Shown: positions 23,771 through 36,248, counted from the stretch's first letter. The stretch: DNA of 64,000 nucleotides from Hymenolepis diminuta (GCA_900708905.1 CAADRB010000058.1:1194472-1258471), one strand, 5' to 3'. Made by a program: numbers and translations. Notes: generated by a model not told the origin, from the letters alone.

Positions 23771-23803
23771 GTGTCGTAGCGGTTAATTTGCGCGACGGCA
23801 AAG
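23771..23803 (+). repeat. Possible tRNA-like SINE 5' fragment
   Basis: GTGTCGTAGCGGTTAATTTG at 23771-23790, followed by CGCGACGG, looks like the A-box half of the tRNA-like family and shares the GTGTCGT.GCG pattern with 20003-20020. No B-box follows, so only the 5' half survives. Confidence 0.3.
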
Positions 23804-26033
23804 TATTTTTTCAAACTCCCTCAATGATATCTTCTCTTCTCAAATGAGTTTGTTTATAACATCATTAATTCACCATTGTTTTAAATTATATTTCCCAGTT
23901 TAATCTATCTGCTTTAACTAGCTGTAAGAATATAAGATGTCTCAAAATTACGTAAGTTAGCATCATCATTCTCCCTCAGCATTTGAAAGAAAATTGTGAA
24001 GTTAATTGATAAGACCTACCTTCCCAATTAATCAAACCGTTAAAAACTCCGGATATGGTGGACTAGAATTCGTTCATTAATCCAGAAGTCAGCTCCAAAA
24101 GCAGTGAACTAACCGTTTTTTAAATTTAAATCAACTCATACACAAATAAATAATGTCTTAACTACGATTAATTAATTACAAGATATGCATTGTCAAAACA
24201 CTAAAAAAATGCGTCCATTTTGATCACATTATTATGAAATTACCGTACCGCAATTTGTCCATAACTTAAACTTGAAAAGTATTAAAATCAAGATGAAATA
24301 ATAGTTCGATAAGGAAAATCGACTGCATAATTTGTTTAAAATAAGTGGCACACTTTAATTTGTTTTACGTTAAAGTAGAGTGAAGCGAATCTATAAAAAA
24401 AGGGCTTAGATAAAGAATCACAAATTAGTATACTGGAAAATTTTAACGCAATTAAATAAAGTAAATTATATTTAGCTTGTTTTCTTTATGGAATTACTGG
24501 AGATTATACCGACGACATGAATTACTTGCGCCTGGATTGTGAGGGTTATTATGGTAAAAGTATCTTTGATATGTCACAAGTCTCCTAAAGTTCTGATGAT
24601 AAACGCCTCCAAAAATATTATCTGACCATTTAATTTTACTCCTTTAACATATTCTGAAGCCCGATCTCGGAGAAATTAATGTAACAGTGAAATGAATCAA
24701 CTTAGAATGTATTTAAATAAATCTTTGAGATTGAGGAATTTTTAACATTATGGAAGAAATGGCTACAGTGAGATTGTGCAGAAATGGGAAAAATAAACTT
24801 TTCTATTTCATTAAATGAATGTCGATAACAATTGGCTTTGGCAGAGGGAAGGTCTCTTGTAGCCGCTCTAGTGAGGCCCTCGCATCTTATTGACCGCTAC
24901 AATACATAAAATAATAATTCTAATGCATAAAAAGCACTGAAAAGTGAGGCAAATTAATTACCTGGGTGTTGCTCACGAAACGCTTATCGTGTAAGGTTAT
25001 TATAAACTAACCCCTCAATATCGTCTAAAAGGAACGAAATTATTTAACTGTTTAAATTTAGATCTAAACATAGAAAAGAAGAATCTTCTATATGCTATTT
25101 CTAGCTTGGTGAGTGGACACTCGATAAGAAGCAGATTCAACTATTTCCGATACCCTGGTTAAAATTCAAAAACTTATGTGAACGGAATTCTTCAGTGTTC
25201 AAACCGAGAAACAAAGTCTATCCACTGCTATATTAGTGAATAAATAGACAGCCTATCAAGCCCATAATCCAACGCCACTTCAAAAAATTTCAATAATAAT
25301 AAAAGAGATGAATTAGAAAACTTACGCCTTTTTCTTATTGGATATGAGCAATTTTAGTCATAATAAACACTACCGAACGCCTAGCAATTTCGCAATCACC
25401 ATCTCGATTATATCATTGACTTTGTACGCGAAGTTGATTAATATAAGAAACCCAGTGCTCCATCTTAAAGTCCAACTTTTGTCAAGGGCGTTTATCAGTT
25501 CCACTTACAGTTCACTTGCATAATATCTTAAAAGAATGAGTCCACTGTTTTATAGTCGAAAGAAAACCGACTTTCATCAATGAGCACTCTATAAGAGCTA
25601 TCGTAATATCATTTTTCTACAGAATGAAAGCGATTAATTTATTTCTACCTAGGCAATAAAAGAAGTATTTCAATAAATTTTTTTCCGGAGGAAATATTAT
25701 TATCTCATACGAAGCAACAGCTTAATAAAAATGTAAGTGGATAGTGAGGTTAGAATAAAATAGACCCTTTTTTGATTAATTCTTAAAAGCTGTTAATTGA
25801 CCATTCAAAATTCACTTCCCCACAGTACTGGTGGTTTCCTTGAGTAAGAACAGATAAAAAATGTCAGAAACAGAGTGATATTTGAACATTTGAATAGAAA
25901 ATACTTTTACGAATTTAAAAACGAATTTCGAAGAATTCTAAATTTATCGAAGAGAAATAGATAATTATCAAAATATGATGATCCTGAGATTAAATAAGTA
26001 AATCGTGTGATTGAAAAAAGTTGACAAACGAAA

Positions 26034-29000
26034 TCACTGCCACATAACCCCGAAAATTTCAAAAGCTGTCGCTATTGTTCCGAAAACAGCAGAAAATACA
26101 CCGACGGAGATAAGGAGTCCATTTTTCGCAACAATCTTGATGTAGAACCAAGGAATCTGCTCTTTCTCCGGCCAACAATGAATAATTTCCAAGATTGGTG
26201 GGGCAAGAATTGCCAGAACTGAACTCGATATGGCACCTAGTAGTGATACCATGAGGTCCAAATGAGGTACAAGCATTGCTATTGCATCTAAAGAAAAAAT
26301 CCGAAATCTATGACCTACTTAAATAGTTTAAGCAGATATAATACTTTCAAATCGCACAGGTTAATAGAACGAGACTTGCTCTCATCAACTTTCGATAGAC
26401 AGATTGTCTTCGAGGTGAGGCTGCACGATGGCAAGGGATTTTCATCATTAAACGACCAAAGATGAGTGCTGGGACATAGAATTGTAGGAGGTATGTCAGA
26501 AAAATTGCGAATATAAAGAGTGGCTTAACCATTGCGTAGATACTAGAAACGAGAATAAACCAACTCAGTAGGTCAAATTTGCTTTCTTAAATACTGTTCC
26601 TAATTCTTACGCTGGAGTGTTTGGGATATTGTATGTAATGCTCCCAAGAATGTCATCTCCGAAATGCAGATAGCCGAAGAAACCGACGGTAACACAGAGA
26701 CACGTTGTGATAACCATGGTAACATTGAGGACACCGAAGGTAGATACAAATTGATCCGGTTCACGCATTCGATTGCGGATGGGTAGAGTCTGAGTCGGAA
26801 GGAATATGAACAATATAATCAAGCTACAATAACATTCTATTCTTTGTTTGTATAAAAGTTATCCAAAGCTGGGATAAAGTAGGTGGTATTAATTAATAAT
26901 AAAATCAATAAAATACAATTATTCTAAAGGAATCAACATTTTCTCTAGGGAGTAAAAGGATTGCACTAAAAGATTAGTTTTCTTGATTTCAAACAAGAAA
27001 ATGGATTTCAAGAGAAAATCAATGTAATTCACTATTACAGTCAAACAACAATAAAATGGCAGTGAATCCTCAAGTCAAATTTGTTGATTTCCCTTATCTT
27101 TCTCTATTTAACACAAAATGTCGAGAGTTCTCTTACTTATTTAACCGAGCAAATTACTAAACTGGACTTTAAAGATAGCGTCCGGAAAGTACGCGTATGC
27201 ATCTGTTCCTCAGTCACTTCTGAACTATTCTATAGTATCAAAATATGGGAATAGATCACAAAAATCTCAAGGAAACAGCCCCGAAACATATGGAACTATC
27301 ATCATTGATTTCATCTTTCGCCACTGAATCCATATCACATTGTTATTACAATATCAGGACTATATTTTAAATCCTTCAGACGTAATGATATCTCTTTCAT
27401 TTGGTCGTAAGATGTACTTTTAGTAAAATTGACGATAACTTGATCAAAACGGGGAATCACATGCAGAAGAGTGTGAGGAACGAACTTTGTAAGAGAAAAT
27501 AGGGAAAAATACTTGTGTTAGTCTTAAAATATAATCGCCTAACATAAAGTATAAACAGGAAGTGATTTTGAGATTAGACAATCACAGTTCTATAAACAAG
27601 ATGGGCTGAATCGAAGCTCCATAAGATTGTAAACATTTCATTTAACAGAAAATTAGAAATTAAAAGCTAGGTCATAAGGTTTATATTGTCGATAAGAGAT
27701 GGTCTGTGTAAATATATAGGAATTGAATGGAAAGATTAGCCAAGGATGAGAACACAATGACTAGATTGAAAGCATTGAATGAAATTGAAAAAAGAGATAT
27801 CAGACAAAGAATGAACAAAGAAGAGAATAGTGGCTTACTTAAATTCATGATCGCCTCCAAAAGCGAGATATATTTTTATAAAAATTTATCATTATTTTTC
27901 TAATCTCCGATTCCCAATCCAAGATGAGAGATGATTTGCTAACATTAAAAAATTGTTTGACAATTCAGAACCAACCAACAACAGATTCCTTATTGTTTGT
28001 CGAAATAGAGCCGGTAAATAAACGGTTCATGCAGAATACAAGTAATTAGACGGAAATTTCCTGAAGTACAGCCAACATTTAACAAGGAGAATAAAAGCCC
28101 TTAAACGTAGCCATAAAAATGACTATTTCTCTTGTTTAATAAGGCATGAAGGAAAGCATGAATCTGAATTTGATTTCCAAGCACAACAAACAAGAAATGA
28201 AAAATCGATATTTGAAGGGATGCATTTTTCAAACACTGAATGCAGATTTTAGGGAACATGAAGGATCAATAAGGCCAGAAGACATGAATTAAAAAGATTA
28301 TTTTGAAGGAAATTTTCTATTTAAAATAGATGAATACTGAAAGTTGGGCAGTGGGATAAAATCTAAAAATACAATTGTGTCGAGGTGAATATGAAATATT
28401 CAATTCACATAAAGGTGGACAAAATTTATCATTGCATTGGTAAGGAAATAGGTCGTAACACATCTTGCCAAATTAGAAGGCATCATAAAGGAGGAGTCTC
28501 AACCCACGATCACCATTTTTTGTGTTTCGGTTAAAAGCTTTAAGGCAGTCACTCCATTTTTAAAGAAAAAACACAGAAAATACCAAAACACCTCATAAGA
28601 GACACTTTGTGAAGACATAGGAAAAATTTTAAAAAGATCAAATTACCATAAAAGAGTGGAAAGAATGCGCATAGTATTCTGCAGGAGAAAAGCGAGGAAC
28701 AGTAATAGTACCATAAAATTATTAAACACATATTGATTAAGAGGTAAGATGATTTGGTGAAAAAAATAAAACGGAAATAAAAAATTTACAACAAAATTTC
28801 GCATGAAGACACTCTTATTCAGACTTCTCGCATCTTGAGCAAAAGTCAGAAATCGCATTTAACTGCTAGAGATACATTTTTAGAATAACAAACGCCAAAT
28901 CGTTAGGGAAATGAGACAAAAGAGTGTTTAAAGTGGTACAATGAAGTGAAAAGTTATTAATAATTCATCCATAAAAGTATAATGAATTACTAAAACGTTG

Positions 29001-29975
29001 AAAGGTAAACAGCGACAATTAAGGACGAAAAAAAAATCTCACCAACGCGATTCCTTCAAATGTGAAGATGAAAATGCCCAGCGCCGATAGCACTTGCTCA
29101 AACGAATTGCTAACTGCCGGCAGAGAAGACATATCTTTCAAACCAGTGGTGAATAGGTAGATGAAAATCAATCCCAAACCGATCACCATAGCCATCAGCG
29201 CTAACGCCGATGGAATGGCGTTTGCCCTAAGACTCACTCTCATATTCAACAATATAAGAGGCAGGGTCACAAGAAATCCAATGAGATAAAGGTTGGCATT
29301 AAAAGTAGGCCAGATGACTTCAATAAACTAAAAAGCAAAGATCATTAGAAGAAAATAAGTTGGAACTTACATATTTGATATTCTGTGAAACGAAGAGTAC
29401 ATAAATACAGCAAAATCCAATTTGGGTAAGAATTAGGAAAGCATTAATAGTGTGCCTGAATAAAAAATGTAATATATTACATAAAAGATCTACTTAGCTA
29501 TTCCTTTGAACCTTTGCAAAGACTGTGGTCCGTGTTTGATTATATTGAAAACAGCCTCTGAGTAATCGATTTTTGTTCGATCAAGACCGTTTCTGCAACA
29601 AATTAGCCGTTCATATATCACGAAAAACCTTACTTAACAGTAACCTCCTCAGTTATACGAAGCATTTGGTGCATGACATATGTTGAAAGAATGCTGTAGA
29701 ATAGGAGGAGAAAAAATCCTAACCAGAGACCAGAATGTTTGAATGCAATTGGCAAAGCTAAGATTCCAGTACCAATATTTCCTTTAAGAAAATTGAATAA
29801 TGCTGACCCGGTACTATTCATTCAGAAATATAGTTAGCTAATTAAATAAAAGGAACCTTGTATTTTTCCTCGAGAATTCAACTTGGACACCCTCCTCTTC
29901 ATCATTAATTTCAACTTCAGCATGTGCTTCATCAATGCGTTCAATTTCATTTATAGTTCCATAGCTTGGCATCAT
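26034..29975 (-). CDS. SLC36A: SLC36/PAT-type amino acid transporter, 461 aa, 8 exons
   Basis: The protein is a proton-coupled amino acid transporter of the AAAP superfamily, acting at plasma or lysosomal membranes. Exons, 5' to 3', are 29975-29857, 29813-29634, 29592-29494, 29455-29371, 29327-29043, 26789-26611, 26542-26358 and 26287-26034. All junctions use GT-AG and keep frame. The acidic cytosolic N-terminus (about 40 aa) precedes the family signature TGSALFNFLKGNIGTGILAL in TM1 (GTG at 54-56). Later hallmarks are DYSEAV, the TM6-like FTFEGIAL joined by splicing to TLPIRNRM, FGYLHFGDDI and the C-terminal LGAISSSVLAILAPPILEI. About 11 membrane segments fit, and the length is close to human PATs (about 475 aa). 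The first four introns are 43, 41, 38 and 43 nt, the fifth is 2253 nt, and the last two are 68 and 70 nt. Two adjacent Met codons open the frame. Which amino acids it carries cannot be read from sequence. Confidence 0.92.
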
Positions 29976-30451
29976 TAATGGCAAATATTTATGGAAAGAT
30001 TTAAAAATTTTGATTCAATAATCAAGATTAATCATAAATAACAGATGATCAGTCAGCCAATCAGAAGACAGTTTAGTTGTCAAATGGCTTTACTGCAAGG
30101 CCAATTTGCCGTGGGTCTTATAAATAGTACAAATAAACAGAGAAATTAAGCCAAAAACATAACAAATGTAATGAAAGATTTCTAACCATTTGGTATAATA
30201 TAGTAACATGGAATTAAACCTGTGAGAGATGAACACATGTAATCACGCAAACTTGACAAATCAAAGAATTACTAACCAGTCAGCATATGTTGCGCTAATT
30301 TGGATTGAAGTTGAAAACTATCTTAATGATCATCAGTTACTTTTTACTAATCATAACTTCAAATGTTTTACGTGATACGATTGAAGTCCTTTTTCCAAGG
30401 GAAATATATGTCTAAATTTAGCCTTTGTCCTCTTTAACCCGAAGGAATAAT
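29976..30451. promoter_or_regulatory. Shared 5' region of divergent SLC36 and IMPACT genes
   Basis: Only 476 nt separate the start codons of two genes transcribed in opposite directions, so both promoters and 5' UTRs must share this space unless upstream non-coding exons exist. It is AT-rich with no clear TATA box at a fixed distance and no open frame. The position is the evidence, and whether it acts as a bidirectional promoter is inferred. Confidence 0.45.
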
Positions 30452-33400
30452 ATGACAGAAGAAATAGGGTTCATAGATGCTTCTGAACAGAATGATGAAT
30501 TACAGGCTTTAGAAAGCATATATCCTGATGAATTTACAATTATTGATCACGATCAACGGTGAGCTGCTTTTCTTTTATATATTTTCGATTTAGTTGCTAT
30601 AAAATTTCAGTAACATCAGAAGGCTCCAAAAAACATACCGTGGAATTGAAGTTCACTTTTATACCCGGGTATCCTTCTGAAAACCCTCCACTTTATGAGT
30701 AAGAGAGAGATGGTGGCAACCTTACTTTTTAGAATTTCTGCACCAACTCTTCAGAAAATCCAACGCTCGAGTCTGTTACAAATTCTCAATGAAGTATGTA
30801 TGGTTTCTCTCGGTTCCGCTATGATTTTCTCAATGGTAGAGACAATCAAATCCTTTCTCGAGGAACAAGATGAAGAAAATAACCAGGATTTCGATATTAT
30901 ATTAGAATTGGATGATCTAACTATTGATGAGCCAACAGACAATGTTGTAAGATCCGCCTATGCAGTGCCAAGTATTCGTGATCACTTAGTTGCTTGTGGC
31001 CGACGATTACCCATTGCAGAAGGCGTGCCTTGTCCGAAGATTTATCATGGCGAGACAATCACTGATCGGAAGAGTGTGTTTCAGGTATGTATCTATTTTT
31101 TGTATCTTATTGAAGTTGAATTAATTTGAATCAATCCATTAAAATCAAGTCGAAAATAATTTATTTAAGTGCATTACTGGACATCGACAGCGGGAATAAT
31201 CATATTTTCTTGTGTTTTATTGAGGTGATTATTTATAAATTTAAGTCAGGTTTACAAATGAGAATCGGATTCTTCAACTTTACTTGCGATTCCTTTTGTC
31301 ACGTAGGTATGTAACTACTAATATAATTTAAGTTGCTCACTATAACTACTATAGTTCAGGCTCAAAGGATGAGGGAAGAGAACTTTTAACTCACCAAAAG
31401 CTAATTATCATTTTCGTCATATTATTAAGGGAGTACTCGATTTGTATGCAACCTGGATATGATATTGATTAGCTTACCGGTTGGTCAGTTTTTACTGTTT
31501 GGACCTCCTAATTTCCAAATATTAGCACGTAAGAGCAGTAATAGGAAAATGCGGGATTAAAGTAACGAACTTTATTTCTGAATTTATGAAATCGACTTCT
31601 GACTTTCTTTCCTTTCAAATAAAATAATTTCTGAAATAGACATGGACCTAATTATAATATATCAACTTTGCTAAATATGTAGATGTTCAAAGTAATAAGC
31701 TCTTTCGATTTTCTCAAGTATCCTATATCGCGGGGTTCTCTTAAATATCGGTAAATAATTTTCTTATGCCGATTGTTCTTTAAGGTAATTAATCCGTTTA
31801 TATATGCATCCATGATATTTAATTACTAGCATAAATATGTGTTCTTTTTACTGTGATGTATTGTTTAATTGTGACTGCTTTCACCCATGCTTCTGGGGTA
31901 AATTTATTTCTCTTTATTTTGAGAAATATCTTAAAGCTTATTTGCTGATTTCAATTTCGTTGGTTTTAGGACCTGGCTGTGCTTAGATTTATCAATCCTT
32001 AACTGTTTTTATTATTTTTTAAACTACTTACTTGACTTTTTCTCACATTTTTTATAAATTGCCTTGAATATTTGCCCGAGGCTGAACACATATTAACGTG
32101 TAGGGTCTAGTCAGGGGTCTTGTGGGTAAATGTCATTCATGTACGTCCAGTATATGTAAATTTCATCGGAGAGGCTGTCCTTATATCAAATATGATACTG
32201 GAAGGCACTCTATCTGTAGGTCATGATTCTATGAACATCAATACAATGCTACCATTGATAGAATGTTACTTATATAATCTCGGTTATCTCCGTTGAACTT
32301 TATTTACTTTCTGTGGCTAAAAACGGTGACATAGGCCAAGAAGGGTGATAACCTGCAGTGATTTTCTTTTTTAATAAAAAATTTGTATGTGTAGATTGGC
32401 TGCCTGATTAGTAATTGACTGAAGCGGTGGCGAGACTGCATTCTTATACGAGTGCAGACTCCAGTAAGATCGATAAAACGATGCAAAAATGAACTTCGCT
32501 CAGGTATTCCGAAGGTATTCTATTTGGCTTCCTGACGAGAACTTGGCGGTCTTTTGAAGCAGCTATTGTCAGTTTATTTATTCTTTTAATATTAATAACT
32601 GAGTCGTGTTGTTTTGCTCCAGAGGCTCACTGTTGTGAAATCAGCTTTCCTTCCTAAGTACGAGCATGCAGAAACGGTAATCGGAAAATCTAGTACCTGG
32701 GTTTTTATGAATTCTATTTGGAGTTTTGAAAATGCCCAATTTTCTTCCCATCGGGAAGTTTTATTTCCGCAATAAGTACCAAACTAATCATAAAATTTCA
32801 ACTGAATTTACAATTTATAAGCTCTTTAGGTCTTCTAAAGGCATCCTTTTTGTCAACGGTTCCGCTAATAATTTTGCGGATAATTAGTGTGGTTTATAGT
32901 TTAGCAAAGTTACTTTACTCATCTCGTTTTTATTCTACATTTTATGCTACTGAGATTGATGTATTTCGTTATGGTTTTAGAAAATATTTTATGGCTCAAT
33001 TGCTCTTAAATTTTAATTTGTATCGAATTAAAGTTGTCCTAGGATTAAGAGTGCATTCCGACATTTTTTACTTGTTAATTGCTTTTCTCTGTCTCTTATT
33101 TTCGCACAAGTCGTTTCAAGTTCTACTGGTTTCGAGAGTGGGTCCATCCAACAGCTGCCATTGCCATCTGCACTATTGCTGGCCGTTAAAGGTATGACAG
33201 AATATAATCTCCGAAATCGGAGGGTATATTTCAGTGCTCTAAACTGCTCCTTTCCTATGGGTTATTGGATTATGAAAAAAACGATTGTAATGATAGTGCG
33301 TAGCCACTTATGTTATCTAGACCGTCGTTTCAAATTTCCCACATGCCCACTTAAATTAATCTATGGGGTCACTTCCTCAGATCATGAAATTAGCTCAAAA

Positions 33401-35163
33401 GGTGATTGTCTTTTAAATTTAGCTACAGATGATTGGATTGGCTGCCTGTTTAGCCAATAATTACAGCGTTGTTTGCTTAAGTAATGGTCTTTCACGTCCA
33501 TCCGGGAGTGTAGAAGTCTAATAATCGACGCCAACATTTACCGAAAATATCCCATTTGGCTTACTAACGTATTGTTTTAGTTTTGGTATATTTCGACATT
33601 TTTACATCATAGTTAGCTAGCTAGATAGTTAATTTCTGTTCGGTAGGCTCACTGCTGTGAAGTATCTTCCCTCTCCGAAGTCTCTGCCTTTATCAGCACC
33701 ATGTTGGAGGATCGAAAGATTGCAGCAGCAACCCACAACATCACCGCGTGGTATCTGCGAACCAAGTTGAAGGCGGACGCCCCAACAACTTCCCTGGTGG
33801 CTGATTATGACGACGATGGTGAGACTCAAGCTGGTGGTCGACTCCTCCATCTCATTTCTTTGGCTGCGAAAGAGGGTGTTGCAGTAATGGTAATGTCTTC
33901 TTTGTGATTGTCATGAAGATCTGTTTAACCTACTACTATCTTATGATACTCAGTTTAGCCGCAACATGTCTTATAAGCGAATAATTCTCAATTGCGGTGA
34001 GGGAAAGTGGTTTCCAATATATGTTTATCAGTGGCACAGTGGGTAATGAGTCAAATCAGGAGTCACGAGATCGATGCTCATAGGGATAATCTCTGTTATA
34101 TGGGTGCCCAACCGAAATGGTTAATTCTAGTAAAAAAAGGGGTGGTAGAATGTGATTTACTTATGCGACTCGTTCCAAAACACCTCCCACCAAAATGAAG
34201 TGTTTGACACTTTTTCTAATAGGTTTGGGAAGTTGAGTTGATAAGTAACATCCTGACGAAAACGCGCATCTCAGTCTTTATAAATACAGTTAATCCCGAT
34301 GAATATCGAACCCGTGATCTTTGAATTTATCGTAGTTTCTTAGGGAATTCCCAAGCCAATTAAGGGAAGTATTCACCACACTTGACTTAGGTTGAGGGAC
34401 AATGATCTGAGGCCTCCCACATAAACCGATGTTTATCACACAGTATCGATTTCAAGGCCACTGACTTAGTAGTACTGCATACAGTTTCCAGGACTTTTTA
34501 ATTTTACCATTATCTAGGTCCGATCTACTTCGATTAACTCAAATCGATGAAGAAATACCAGTTCAGAGTGCGAAAACTACAAATGCCAGTTGAAAAAGGT
34601 GGCCATTGGGTTTCTGGATTTTCATAAACAGTAAACTGATGGCACGGACCAATTAATGTGCTACCTTTAATTTGTTAAGAATTCACATTGTTATTACTAA
34701 TCTCCTTTCCTAATTTTGGTTGTAACAAGAAACAAATAAACTTTGGTGGCATGACCTACCTCAAGCTCTGATTGGCGTGGATGACCCCGAGAGTTATGGA
34801 ATGTGAATATTAGAATATTGTATAGGGAATTATACTGCTTATTGACACGTCATTGATTCCATAATTCAATGATTTATGCCTTTATTTCATTACCATCTTC
34901 TTCTTGGCTCCCCTCCCCGGTTTTGTACCTTATTGGACTAGTTTAGTGTTGCTCTTATTCGGATACTTTCCTCTGATTAATTTCTTTTGTGTAATTTTCT
35001 TTAGGTAACACGATGGTATGGGGGAATCCATTTGGGTCCAGATCGCTTCAAGCACATCAATAATGCTGCCAGCCAGTTACTCACCCACGCCGGTCTTACG
35101 AAGAATTCAAACCCTGAAAATATTCAATCAAAATCCAAAGGTTCTGGTAAAAAGAAAGCGTAA
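30452..35163 (+). CDS. IMPACT: IMPACT homologue (RWD + UPF0029), 321 aa, 5 exons
   Basis: IMPACT (yeast Yih1) binds GCN1 and so blocks activation of the eIF2-alpha kinase GCN2, relieving amino-acid-starvation translational control. Exons are 30452-30558, 30594-30698, 30733-31084, 33647-33889 and 35005-35163, all GT-AG and in frame. The N-terminal RWD domain (about 10-110) shows ELQALESIYPDEF and the YP-rich FIPGYPSENPPLYE. The UPF0029 domain starts at HGETITDRKSVFQ (176-188) and contains KIAAATHNITAW, DDGETQAGGRLLHL (244-257) and TRWYGGIHLGPDRFKHINN, followed by a basic tail ending SGKKKA. The length equals that of the human protein (320 aa). Introns are 35, 34, 2562 and 1115 nt. Exon 2 must use the acceptor ending at 30593: the more obvious one ending at 30610 would break the reading frame. 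The gene is head-to-head with the SLC36 gene. Confidence 0.95.
32625..32660 (+). pseudogene. Decayed copy of the start of IMPACT exon 4
   Basis: Inside IMPACT intron 3, the sequence from AG|GCTCACTGTTGTGAA matches the true exon 4 start AG|GCTCACTGCTGTGAA (33645 onward) at 15 of the first 16 positions, counting the G of the acceptor AG, and at about 25 of 36 overall without gaps. The copy keeps an AG directly before the exon. In the IMPACT frame it would encode AHCCEISFPS and then a TAA stop at 32655-32657, so it cannot replace exon 4. It is either a dead tandem exon duplicate or an exon that truncates the product if used. Confidence 0.5.
34027..34112 (+). repeat. tRNA-like SINE copy in IMPACT intron 4
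   Basis: The copy contains a tRNA-like GTGGCACAGTGGGTAATGAG head and a B-box-like GAGTCACGAGATCGATGCTC, followed by ATAGGGATAATCTCTGTTA. The last two parts align with the minus strand of 34262-34325 and with 20041-20062. Spacing between the boxes is about 30 nt, as in tRNA-derived SINEs. The element lies within the 1115-nt last intron of IMPACT. Confidence 0.5.
34262..34325 (-). repeat. tRNA-like SINE fragment, inverted, in IMPACT intron 4
   Basis: On the minus strand it reads AGATCACGGGTTCGATATTC then ATCGGGATTAACTGTATTTA. This matches both the forward copy at 34060-34100 and the minus strand of 17255-17336. It is truncated before the A-box. Together with 34027-34112 it makes an imperfect inverted pair that could fold in the pre-mRNA. 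Confidence 0.5.
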
Positions 35164-36248
35164 CGCGCGAATATATTCTTCTCTTTCTTCTTGTAAAGTA
35201 AATAGATTACTTCATTGATGTATTGTTCCTTAACTTGTTTTTAACAAAAAGGGGAATTAGGCATGGATATTGTTCACTATGGCCTTTATAAGTCTCTGGC
35301 TGAATGGAAAGACGTGTGTTTATTAGATTGGACGTGCCTGTAATCCCACAAATTGCATCAGATAATTGAATAGCCACTGGTTAAAACGGGACTTCCTAAA
35401 TCAGCACCTTAAAAACATTCTTTGCATTAAAAGAGCACTTAAAACTGAAATTGACAGGATTGTACCGTAGTGATTGATGCATAATTCTAATCAGGGAGCT
35501 CAACAAGTTGAATCAGGTACTCAATCAATACCCTAGAATGATACATGTTTGCATTGTTTTAAATCCATCGGTTTCAGCTCTCAACGTGATTTTAAATATC
35601 TCCAGTTTAATGCTTAATTAACCGACATGCTTACATTTAGACTTGATCGTCTAACAGGATAAATTTCATTAATACCCTTTAATCATTGGATAATCACGCG
35701 CACGGACTCATTACAATTAACCCTGAAAACCCAACCCAGTGGATTTCGCGGCATCATCTTTTATTGCTTCATTAGGATGGTATATATGTATATAAGGAAA
35801 GATGGGATAACAAAGGATGGAAGGGGAGATTAAGTAGGCAATTGGAAGTGTAGAGAAAAGAGAAAATGAAGTGAGAAAACAACTTTGTAATCGAGACATG
35901 TGGAGAAACTGTAGGGGGAATAAATGAGGTGAGAGGTGAAGGAAGCCTCGAAATCTGTCATTTGGGGGCCACTGAAACATAGGAAACATATTACTGATTG
36001 CATCAATAATGGACCCCTTCACGAAATCCCTCGCTTATTTAGAAACCTTAATCCTTTCGAAGCATGGCAATACACATAGATATATTGGTGCCGAATTTGA
36101 AAGTTCTCGAAAAACGCGCCCAAACATAAGGTGTGTACAGCAGCACGCACGGTGACAACAACCAAGGTTAGGGACTTATAAGGGAGGGGGCGGTGGTATA
36201 TGACTGAAAGAGGGCATTAGAGAGATGAAACATGTTTGACCTGCCCTC
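35164..36248. other. Intergenic region between convergent IMPACT and headpiece genes
   Basis: About 1.1 kb separates two stop codons facing each other, so this should contain both 3' UTRs. No further gene is visible. The 101-codon open frame at 35717-36022 (minus) has random-looking composition and no recognisable motif. No AATAAA lies close behind the IMPACT stop. Confidence 0.5.

Larger units (their letters stand above)
13272..26033. other. 12.8 kb gene-poor intergenic region
   Basis: Apart from the presumed GOLPH3 3' UTR at the left and the 3' flank of the SLC36 gene at the right, I see no supported gene here. The region holds SINE-like fragments (17255-17336, 20002-20068, 20270-20312, 23771-23803), a 12-nt C run at 19492-19503, a diverged 89-bp tandem duplication at 21841-22000 and one possible exon at 22495-22796. 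The remaining open frames (for example 14673-15115 minus, 16196-16414 minus, 17576-18044 on both strands) have low-complexity, AT-driven composition and no family resemblance. Confidence 0.5.

Noticed and set aside
30611..30698. IMPACT exon 2 starting after the acceptor at 30609-30610
   Set aside because: This stronger-looking site breaks the reading frame. The acceptor ending at 30593 gives the expected RWD-domain sequence.
32850..33460. Two open frames of about 100 codons in IMPACT intron 3
   Set aside because: They have AT-driven composition and no family match, and exon 3 and exon 4 of IMPACT join in frame without them.
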